This document shows positions 25,514 to 33,370 of a stretch of 64,000 nt of DNA, piece after piece. The stretch is from the NCBI RefSeq assembly GCF_015560805.1, contig NZ_JADMSO010000002.1, positions 62,001 through 126,000 of the forward strand, given 5' to 3'. The notes beneath the pieces were generated by a model that saw only the letters and a list, made by a program, of their open reading frames with translations, did no database searches and was not told the DNA's origin. Origin of the DNA: Mediterraneibacter glycyrrhizinilyticus (GTDB taxonomy: Bacteria > Bacillota > Clostridia > Lachnospirales > Lachnospiraceae). Numbering within the stretch: the stretch's first letter is position 1; every line of letters begins with the position of its first letter. The position numbers and the translations under genes were made by a program.

Positions 25514-27070
25514 ATGAGACATAGGATAAAAAAAATACTTTTACCGATTTTGATGTTGACCGGAATTATAAGTTTAGGTTTTTCGGTACAGGCAGCAGGA
25601 GAAGCAGTCGGATTTGGCTCAGAAAGTTATCGATGGGAATTGGATGTTCCTGCGCAGATAGGAGTATATGCTTATTCAGATCAGCCGGTAGAAACAGCAG
25701 AATTATATGTTCATTATAATGCGGAATTTCTTGAATATAGTTCGGGCGGGGAACTGGTCGAACCGGGAACCATACATGTAACGGTAGGAGATGGAAATTC
25801 AATAGAAGCAGGAACATTGTTGGAACTGATTCCGAGAAAACCGGGAAGTACCGCAGTTACGATTGCCAGTACAAATGTAAAAAATATAATGGGAGAGGAT
25901 GTGACAGTTTCAGAAGCAAGTGTTGCAGTCGATGTGCCCGATGCAGATGGAAATGTTCCGGTCATAGCTGCTCCGGAAAATGAGGAAATGGAAAGTGCAG
26001 AAGAAAGTACGAAAGTAGAAGATTCAAAAGAAGAAAAAGATTCTGCATTGGATCATGAAGAAAAACAGAAAGAGACCGAGAAACAAGAGGGTAAAAAAGA
26101 ACATTCAGTACAATCTTGGAAAAAATGGATTGTACCGGGGATTGCTGCTTTGTCTGTATTGATTCTTATGGGTATGATCTTCGCAATGATGAAAAAATAT
26201 CGACATGCTTCTGCAAAAAAGAAAAAAAGAACTGTAAGAAAAAAAGTGAAGAAGCAATCAGAATTTGCAGAGGATGATTTGTCAAAACCAGAAAAACTGG
26301 AAGAATTAGAAGCGTTTGATTTTATAGAAGAAAAGGAAATTGAGATTGCTGTAAAAAATGTGACGATGGAATTTAAACGTACAAAAGATGAAGCGACTAG
26401 CATGAAAGAATTGTTTGTACGTTCAGCCAAACACCAAAATAAAGTAGAAAAATTCAAAGCATTGGATAACGTAAGCTTTACAATTCGAAAAGGAGAAGTT
26501 GTAGGAATTATCGGAACAAATGGATCCGGGAAAAGTACAATTTTGAAGATCATTTCGGGGGCATTGACTCCTACATCGGGAACTGTGGAAGTGGATCGGG
26601 ATAAGATTCAGCTACTTACATTGGGAACGGGATTTGATTTTGAATTGACAGGTCGGGAAAATGTGTATTTGAATGGGGCTGTTATTGGGTATACAAAAGA
26701 ATTTATCGATGAAAAATACGATGATATTGTGAAATTTGCTGAGTTGGAAGGATTTATGGAGCAAAAAGTAAGAAATTATTCGTCAGGTATGGTATCCAGA
26801 CTTGGATTTGCAATTGCAACTATGCGAGATACTCCGGAAATTTTGATTTTAGATGAGGTATTAAGTGTTGGAGATATGTTTTTCCGTAAAAAGAGTGAAG
26901 CGAGAATTAAAGAAATGATTAAAAGCGGTTCCACGGTATTGATCGTCTCTCATTCCACATCCGTGATTCGATCTAATTGTACAAAGGCAATTTGGATTGA
27001 AAAAGGAGTGCTTAAAGATATCGGAACCCCGGCAGAAGTGTGCCGGGCTTACGAGAAAATGAACAGTTAG
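25514..27070 (+). CDS. Exporter ATPase fused to signal peptide, cohesin-like outer domain and TM helix
   Basis: Protein of 518 residues with unusual order. Residues 1-28 form a signal peptide. Residues 30-142 look like a cohesin-like beta sandwich (ELYVHYNAEFLEYSSG, TLLELIPRKPGSTAVTIAST). Residues 143-200 are an acidic linker and 204-226 a membrane helix with Lys/Arg on the inner side (227-248). Residues 275-518 are a Wzt/TagH-like ATPase with Walker A GTNGSGKST (334-342), signature YSSGM (422-426), Walker B ILILDEVLSVGD and switch His 480. The ATPase is complete. Teichoic exporter TagH also has an outer domain but on the C-terminal side. Fusion at the N terminus, outside the cell, is new to me. 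The outer domain may sense or hold the exported glycan. Confidence 0.85.
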   Translation: MRHRIKKILLPILMLTGIISLGFSVQAAGEAVGFGSESYRWELDVPAQIGVYAYSDQPVETAELYVHYNAEFLEYSSGGELVEPGTIHVTVGDGNSIEAGTLLELIPRKPGSTAVTIASTNVKNIMGEDVTVSEASVAVDVPDADGNVPVIAAPENEEMESAEESTKVEDSKEEKDSALDHEEKQKETEKQEGKKEHSVQSWKKWIVPGIAALSVLILMGMIFAMMKKYRHASAKKKKRTVRKKVKKQSEFAEDDLSKPEKLEELEAFDFIEEKEIEIAVKNVTMEFKRTKDEATSMKELFVRSAKHQNKVEKFKALDNVSFTIRKGEVVGIIGTNGSGKSTILKIISGALTPTSGTVEVDRDKIQLLTLGTGFDFELTGRENVYLNGAVIGYTKEFIDEKYDDIVKFAELEGFMEQKVRNYSSGMVSRLGFAIATMRDTPEILILDEVLSVGDMFFRKKSEARIKEMIKSGSTVLIVSHSTSVIRSNCTKAIWIEKGVLKDIGTPAEVCRAYEKMNS

Positions 27071-27081
27071 CAGGAAAAGAT

Positions 27082-29079
27082 ATGGAAATTATAGAACAAA
27101 TTTATCAAGATCTGGTAAATCGAAACCCCGATATTTCAATACGATATCACAGGTACAGAGATCAGGTACAAGGAGTGTCGCGAGTGAAAGCCTGGGGGTA
27201 TTTGATCAAACTGAATATAGAATACCGGCTGTTGAAGCAAAAGGTTTCTGCCGGAGAAGATTTATTTTATAAAGAAAAGCAGCTTCGTGTGAAAGAGAGC
27301 GAATCATCCGCAGTATTTCGGGAGACACCGGAAGAATTGGCAGAACGGCTTGCAAAATATGATGTGATTTCGTTTGATGTTTTTGATACGCTGATTTTCC
27401 GACCGGTTTCACAGCCATCCGATTTGTTCTTTTTTGTAGGAGAAGAGTTAAAATATCTCGATTTTTGCAGGATCCGGATGGAAATGGAACAGAGAGCACG
27501 AAAGGAAAAATACGAAAAATATGGTGTGCGGGAAGTTACGTTTGAGGAAATCTGGAGCATGATGGAAAGTGAGACCGGAATAACAAAAGAACGAGGGATG
27601 CAGATTGAGTGGGAGATAGAAAAAAAATATTGTTTTGCAAATCCATATATGAAGCGTGTGGTAGAGAAGTTAAGATCACTGGGGAAAACAATGATCATTA
27701 CATCGGATATGTACCTTGGAAAAGACGAGATAAAAAAACTACTGGCACATTGCGGATATGGAACATTTGCTCACTACTTTATATCTTGTGAATATGGAAA
27801 GTCAAAGCATGATGGCAGTATATATCAGGAAATAAAGAACTCTTGTAAGAATTCTGAAAAGATCATACATATAGGTGATAATAAAGTGTCAGATAAAAAA
27901 CAGGCGGAAAAGAATGGGATCGAAGCTGTTTGGTATCCAAATGTCAACGAAGCAGGCGCTGTTTATCGAAGTGAGGATATGTCAAAAGTGGGAGGGAGTA
28001 TTTATCGGGGGCTTGTGAACAGTTGGCTTTATAACGGGATGAAAGCGTATTCGATGCCATATGAATATGGATTTATTTACGGGGGAATCTTTGTTCTTGG
28101 ATATTGTCAGTGGATTCATCAGTATGTCAAAGAACATGAGATTGAGAAAATTTTATTTTTGTCGAGAGACGGCGACATTTTAAGTAAGGTTTATGAGATG
28201 CTTTATCCCGAAGAAATTGGAAAGTGGAATTATGTTTATTGGTCTAGGATCGCAGCGACTAAAATGACAGCAGATTACTTTAAATATGATTATTTCCGTC
28301 GTTTTTTATATCATAAAGTAAATCAAGGATATTCTTTAAAAGCCATTTTTCAATCTATGGAATTAGAAGATCTCCTGTATGATTTTTTGCAAGAAAGCAG
28401 ACACAAAGGGAAAACGGAAAACAGTGTGCTCGATGAAAAAACGGCGGAGGAAGTGAAACAATTTTTACAGGAAAATTGGAAAGACGTACTAGCACATTAT
28501 CAGACGCAGATCCAGATGGGAAAACAATATTTTGGAGAAATTTTGAGGGAATGTGCCAGTGCGGCAGTTGTAGATATAGGATGGGCAGGAAGCGGTGCGG
28601 TTTCGTTGGATTATCTTATTAATGAAGTGTGGGGAATGCAATGTAATGTGACAGGCTTGGTTGCCGGAACGAATACAATATTTAATCAGGAGCCGGATGC
28701 ATCGGAATCCTTTTTATATTCGGGGAAATTAGTGAGTTATGCGTTTTCCCAACAGGAGAACAGAGATATATGGAAAAAACATAATCCGAATCGTGGCGAT
28801 AATCTGGCAGCAGAAATGCTTTTGGCATCGCCTACATATTCTTTTAGAAGATTTAATGAAGATGGAACGTTGAAGTTTGCAGAGCATGAGATTGAAATTG
28901 ATGCGAAAGAAGTACAGGACGGAATTATTGATTTTGTAAAGTGGTATCTGATGCGCATGCAGAAAATACCGAAAATCAGTGGAAGAGATGCGTATGCTCC
29001 GTTGTTGACAGTATTGAGCAATGAAGAGTATTTCAGAAATCTTTTGAGAACAGAAAAGGTACAAATGAATTTGGAGTAA
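27082..29079 (+). CDS. HAD-superfamily protein with C-terminal FLSRDG domain
   Basis: Protein of 665 residues. The HAD domain (about 93-300) has the catalytic motif SFDVFDTLIFRP (Asp 99, Asp 102), the Thr motif IITSDMYL and the acidic motif HIGDNKVSDKKQA, so phosphatase or phosphotransferase activity is possible. The C-terminal half has FLSRDG (359-364) and VDIGWAGS (497-504), shared with the protein at 21836-23278. The family (COG5610-like) is common in capsule loci, with no settled role. ATG 27082 with AGGAAAAG is chosen; the frame extends upstream into the ATPase gene. Confidence 0.78.
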   Translation: MEIIEQIYQDLVNRNPDISIRYHRYRDQVQGVSRVKAWGYLIKLNIEYRLLKQKVSAGEDLFYKEKQLRVKESESSAVFRETPEELAERLAKYDVISFDVFDTLIFRPVSQPSDLFFFVGEELKYLDFCRIRMEMEQRARKEKYEKYGVREVTFEEIWSMMESETGITKERGMQIEWEIEKKYCFANPYMKRVVEKLRSLGKTMIITSDMYLGKDEIKKLLAHCGYGTFAHYFISCEYGKSKHDGSIYQEIKNSCKNSEKIIHIGDNKVSDKKQAEKNGIEAVWYPNVNEAGAVYRSEDMSKVGGSIYRGLVNSWLYNGMKAYSMPYEYGFIYGGIFVLGYCQWIHQYVKEHEIEKILFLSRDGDILSKVYEMLYPEEIGKWNYVYWSRIAATKMTADYFKYDYFRRFLYHKVNQGYSLKAIFQSMELEDLLYDFLQESRHKGKTENSVLDEKTAEEVKQFLQENWKDVLAHYQTQIQMGKQYFGEILRECASAAVVDIGWAGSGAVSLDYLINEVWGMQCNVTGLVAGTNTIFNQEPDASESFLYSGKLVSYAFSQQENRDIWKKHNPNRGDNLAAEMLLASPTYSFRRFNEDGTLKFAEHEIEIDAKEVQDGIIDFVKWYLMRMQKIPKISGRDAYAPLLTVLSNEEYFRNLLRTEKVQMNLE

Positions 29080-29102
29080 AAGAAAAAAGAGAGGAAAAAA
29101 GA

Positions 29103-30038
29103 ATGCAGATCGATATATTGGGAAGTTGTGTGTGCAGGGATCTGTTTCGCTATATGCCGGAAGAATTATATAGTGTAGAACGTTGTATAGGAAACATTCC
29201 GATCAGTACATTATATGAAAAAAGAGTTTCACTTGAAAAGCGTGGAATTGATCTGTCAGGATTGAGTAAATACAATTACAGAATGTTAAAAATACAAATG
29301 GGAAGAAGCGCAGTTAGTTTGCTGAAAAAAAGTGAGGCAAATGTATTGATTTTGGATTTGGCGGATGAATGTATGAAGCGTTTTGTCAATGAAGAAATTT
29401 CAAAATGTGGTATTGCTTTTCAAGAAGAAGAACAAAGCATAATGGAGGATGGATTTTCCGAATATGGAGAAAGCATAATCATGGATGCTTTGGAATTGAA
29501 TTGGGAAGAACTGGAGGAAAAATATCGTCGCTTTGCTCTGGATTTGGTGAAAACAGAAGAGAATCCAAACGGATATTATGCTGAAAATATAGTTGTATTG
29601 GAAACGTATTATGCCGAAAAAAAGGTTGGTAATTCCGATGGGATCTTACATCCGCAGCCGGCGGAATATAAGATCAGGGAGAAAAACGAGTTTTTGAGAA
29701 AATTATATCAAATACTGTATCGATATATACCGGAATGTCATGTAGTAAAACTGCCGATTTTTACTCATTCTGTGGAAACACATCTACGTGGTGAACATCC
29801 GCTATATTATACCGAGGATACTTATATCTATCTTGCAAAAGTGCTTCGCACGTTGTTTAAAGAATTAAAAGTTAATACAGTTGAAAATTTATATCTGGAG
29901 CAGGGATTTAAAAATAAACTTTTTACCAGAGTATTAAATAGCAGTTCGATCAACAGCATTGTGGGAATGAAAAAAGAGATTGCTGCGCTTCAGAAGCAAG
30001 TAAAGGAATTGTCACAGAAATTAGAAGAAATTTCATGA
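29103..30038 (+). CDS. DUF6270-like protein of the glycan operon
   Basis: Protein of 311 residues starting MQIDILGSCVCRDLFRY, which resembles the opening strand and GSC motif of DUF6270 proteins; these look like distant SGNH-type esterases. Further conserved-looking parts are ANVLILDLADECM and VVKLPIFTHSVETHLRGEHPLYY. There is a coiled-coil-like tail of about 30 residues. No signal peptide is present. It may act on acyl or phosphate groups of the glycan, which is only a guess from fold similarity. GAGAGG precedes the ATG. Confidence 0.6.
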   Translation: MQIDILGSCVCRDLFRYMPEELYSVERCIGNIPISTLYEKRVSLEKRGIDLSGLSKYNYRMLKIQMGRSAVSLLKKSEANVLILDLADECMKRFVNEEISKCGIAFQEEEQSIMEDGFSEYGESIIMDALELNWEELEEKYRRFALDLVKTEENPNGYYAENIVVLETYYAEKKVGNSDGILHPQPAEYKIREKNEFLRKLYQILYRYIPECHVVKLPIFTHSVETHLRGEHPLYYTEDTYIYLAKVLRTLFKELKVNTVENLYLEQGFKNKLFTRVLNSSSINSIVGMKKEIAALQKQVKELSQKLEEIS

Positions 30039-30065
30039 AAAAGGATAAGATCATAGGGGAAAAGT

Positions 30066-31550
30066 ATGGAAATTACGTTACAATCTGTTGTTTTTAAAGA
30101 TAAAGTTTGTTCTTTAAAAGAATTGTATTATAGAGAAAAAGGAAATGCGATTCCGGAAGAAAATCAGATTACCTTAAAAGAAAAAACAGAAATTCGAACC
30201 AACACCTATCTTAATTTACTAGATTGTGCCATATGGAAGAAATATACATCTATTGAAAAAATCCGATTAGTGATGGAAGTAAAGGGGAGCGGAAGTATTC
30301 GGGTGCTATATTCAGAAAATGGGACGGAAGAAGTAATATTTGCACAGTATAGAGTGGATAGTTTGAATTATGTGAAAAAGATTATTGCTTTACCGATTGG
30401 AGAGAGAAGATATTGGTTTGAATTAAGCACAGAAACAGGAATGAGTGTTCGGAATATTTATTATAGTTCATCTGTTTCAGAGGAAAAGATAAATCCGGTA
30501 CATATTTCATGGGTGATTTGCACTTTTCAGCGGCAAAAAATGATTCAAAACATAAAGGAGTTGTTTCAAAACAGTCTTTTTTTTGAAGAGGAGTCTATGT
30601 ATTTTCATGGGATGAGCATGAGGATTGTGGATAATTCGTCAGAAATGGAAGTAAGGGAGCAGCCTTATATAAAAGTGTTTCACAATCCAAATACCGGAGG
30701 TGCAGGCGGATTTGCCCGTGGTATGGAAGAGAGTAAAAAAGAGGAAGAGAAATATGGAATTACACAGGTCCTTTTGATGGATGACGATGTGGAGCTTATG
30801 AAAGAGAGTCTTTACCGTTTGTATTCTTTTTTGAAAATTATCAAACCGGAATACCAGAGCAGACCGATCGCAGGGCGAATGTTCCGGACCGATCAACGCC
30901 AGATTCAATATACAGCGTTGGAAATATGGAATCGTGGAGAGATTCGGCATATAGGTCGGAATCTGGATATGACGAAAATGGAAAATTTATGGGATATGAA
31001 CCACATCAAAGAGACGGTCAGTAAAGACGTTTATACAGGATGGTGGTTTGGGTGCTTTCCGATGGAATATGTGCGAAAACATAAACCGCTTCCGTTTTTT
31101 TTACATTGCGACGATGTAGAATATGGGATTCGAAATGGAGAGAAACCATTGATATTAAATGGAATCCAAGTGTGGCATGAAACGTATGAATATCGAAAAA
31201 ATGCAATGATATCTTACTATGATATAAGGAATAGTATGATCGTTAATACAATTCATGGATTTTATCAAAGTGAAAAAGACGTGTGGGAAGATTGGAAAAA
31301 GAAACTGGATGATTATTACAATCAAAAAGATTATTCGGGAGAATATGCAGCAATATTAGCGATGCAGGATTATTTAAAAGGAAAGAATTTGCTTTTTTCG
31401 AAGAAAGAAAAAAAGCAAATGCGGGAAAAAAGTGGGAAGAAATATCAATATAAAGCAGCATTCCTTTGGAGAATGCTGGAAATGCGATTTAACCGTAAGG
31501 GACATGAAGCATTTGTGTCATATCAGAAGATTTTGGAGAAAAATAAATGA
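30066..31550 (+). CDS. GlfT2-like galactofuranosyltransferase 1
   Basis: Protein of 494 residues with the layout of mycobacterial GlfT2: an N-terminal beta-sandwich (about 1-140), a GT-A domain (about 145-380) and a helical tail. Key motifs are NPNTGGAGGFARGM, the metal site LLMDDDVEL (Asp 239-241), LHCDDVEYGIRN (Asp 349-350) and WHE (370-372). All match the catalytic pattern of GlfT2, which adds galactofuranose from UDP-Galf. It is supported by the Glf mutase gene in the same operon. The stop overlaps the next start (ATGA). Confidence 0.85.
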   Translation: MEITLQSVVFKDKVCSLKELYYREKGNAIPEENQITLKEKTEIRTNTYLNLLDCAIWKKYTSIEKIRLVMEVKGSGSIRVLYSENGTEEVIFAQYRVDSLNYVKKIIALPIGERRYWFELSTETGMSVRNIYYSSSVSEEKINPVHISWVICTFQRQKMIQNIKELFQNSLFFEEESMYFHGMSMRIVDNSSEMEVREQPYIKVFHNPNTGGAGGFARGMEESKKEEEKYGITQVLLMDDDVELMKESLYRLYSFLKIIKPEYQSRPIAGRMFRTDQRQIQYTALEIWNRGEIRHIGRNLDMTKMENLWDMNHIKETVSKDVYTGWWFGCFPMEYVRKHKPLPFFLHCDDVEYGIRNGEKPLILNGIQVWHETYEYRKNAMISYYDIRNSMIVNTIHGFYQSEKDVWEDWKKKLDDYYNQKDYSGEYAAILAMQDYLKGKNLLFSKKEKKQMREKSGKKYQYKAAFLWRMLEMRFNRKGHEAFVSYQKILEKNK

Positions 31551-33370
31551 AAATACAGAACATTATCAGTCCGTCAACAGAAAATTGTACAGAAGAAGCC
31601 CTATATTTTCGGAGATTTGGAGACGTAGAATATAGTCTGGCGCAGGAAAATATTATGTTAAAAAAAGAGGCGATGGTTTCGTTTGATACATATTTTAACG
31701 GTTTTTCTGCGAGTAAATGGTTTCAGTATACGACGGTGAAAAAGATCCGATTGAAAATAAAAGTAAAGGGAAAAATCCGATTGACGCTTTTTTATAAAGA
31801 AAAGCAGATGGGACAAATCTATACACAGATCGTGGAAGAAGCAGAATACGATACCGGAGGGAAAATTGCGGAAATCGAAAGCCTCTATCATTGTGAAAAA
31901 ACACAGGGGATGTATGCTTTCAATATTCTTGCAATGGAAGACGACGTTGTATTTTATGGCGGAGAATATGATGCGGATTTTCTCGGAGAAGAGCAAAAAG
32001 TAAGATTGGCTATTGTGATCTGTACATTTAAAAGGGAAGAGTTCGTATATAAAAATATAAAAATGTTGAAGAAAAGATTTTTCGAAAATACGTGCTCAGA
32101 GATTGGAAAAAATCTTGCAGTCTATATTTCAGATAATGCAAAAAGTTTAAATCAGACAGAACTTGAATCAGAATATGTTCATATTTTTCCAAATAAAAAT
32201 GTGGGCGGATCTGGGGGATTCACAAGAGGTCTGATCGAATGCTTAAAAAATCAAAAAACAGAAGAATTTACACATGTTTTACTTATGGATGACGATGTGA
32301 TGATTCAACCGGAATCAATTTTTCGTACATGGAGAATTTTAACGGTTTTAAAACCAGAGTTTTCCGATACTTATATCGGGGGCGCTATGCTGCGGCTTGA
32401 TAAGCAATGGTACCAGACGGAATCGGGAGCATTGTGGAATGGTGGCAATTTGATCAGTCGAAAAGTGGGATTAGATTTACGGGATCTGGATGCCTGCCTT
32501 TACAACGAATTCGAAGAAAAGTGTGATTTTAATGCGTGGTGGTACTGTACAATTCCTATGAAATTTGTGAATGAAACGAATCTGCCTCTTCCATTATTTA
32601 TTCGTGGGGATGATGTGGAATATGGACTTCGAAATATGAAAAATCTGATTCTTATGAATGGAATTTGCGTATGGCATGAACCGTTTGAATATAAATTTAG
32701 CTCTTCCATGTATTATTATATTTTTAGAAATCGACTGATTGATAACGCAATTCATGAGATTCCCTATTCTTACAAACAATTTCTAACAGAACTGAAAGAA
32801 TGGTTTGTCAGAGAGTTGTTTACATATAGATTTAAAAATGCACAATTGCTTTTAGATGGGGCAAATGATTTTTTAAAAGGAATTGATTGGTTAATAGAAC
32901 AAGATGGAGAAGCCTTGAATAGTAAAGTCATGGGAAAAGGCTATAAGATGCAGCTGATCAACGAATTAGAAGTGCCGTTTGATTTTCCGGTTTATGAGAG
33001 AACGATACATCTTTTTGAGGGGAGAATGCATCAGTTAAAACGAAAGCTATTATTTAACGGAATGTTTTTGAAAGCAAAAGGAGATGCGATCGTTCCGACG
33101 ATCGAACCACATATTTTATATTTTTATAGAAAAGAACGTGTGTTGAATTATGACTTTATGAGTCGGAAAGGATTTGTCACATACAAAAATAATAAAGAGT
33201 TTTTCCGGCTGTATAAAGATTTTTTACATTTAAAAAAATTATGCAGGAAAAAATATGATATTGTACGGGCGGAATACCGGGAACGAGGAAGAGAAGTGAT
33301 GAATCTGGAGTTTTGGAGCCGATATTTGGAAATTGATTCAAAGGAAAAGGACGGTGAAAATAAATCGTGA
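31547..33370 (+). CDS. GlfT2-like galactofuranosyltransferase 2
   Basis: Protein of 607 residues, paralogous to the previous gene. It has NKNVGGSGGFTRGL, LLMDDDVMI (Asp 248-250), FIRGDDVEYGLRN (Asp 355-356) and WHE (376-378). All expected active-site residues are present. The C-terminal region is about 110 residues longer than in paralogue 1 and rich in basic helices, possibly for membrane contact or acceptor binding. The start overlaps the upstream stop and the stop overlaps the next start, so three genes are translationally linked. Confidence 0.85.
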   Translation: MKIQNIISPSTENCTEEALYFRRFGDVEYSLAQENIMLKKEAMVSFDTYFNGFSASKWFQYTTVKKIRLKIKVKGKIRLTLFYKEKQMGQIYTQIVEEAEYDTGGKIAEIESLYHCEKTQGMYAFNILAMEDDVVFYGGEYDADFLGEEQKVRLAIVICTFKREEFVYKNIKMLKKRFFENTCSEIGKNLAVYISDNAKSLNQTELESEYVHIFPNKNVGGSGGFTRGLIECLKNQKTEEFTHVLLMDDDVMIQPESIFRTWRILTVLKPEFSDTYIGGAMLRLDKQWYQTESGALWNGGNLISRKVGLDLRDLDACLYNEFEEKCDFNAWWYCTIPMKFVNETNLPLPLFIRGDDVEYGLRNMKNLILMNGICVWHEPFEYKFSSSMYYYIFRNRLIDNAIHEIPYSYKQFLTELKEWFVRELFTYRFKNAQLLLDGANDFLKGIDWLIEQDGEALNSKVMGKGYKMQLINELEVPFDFPVYERTIHLFEGRMHQLKRKLLFNGMFLKAKGDAIVPTIEPHILYFYRKERVLNYDFMSRKGFVTYKNNKEFFRLYKDFLHLKKLCRKKYDIVRAEYRERGREVMNLEFWSRYLEIDSKEKDGENKS

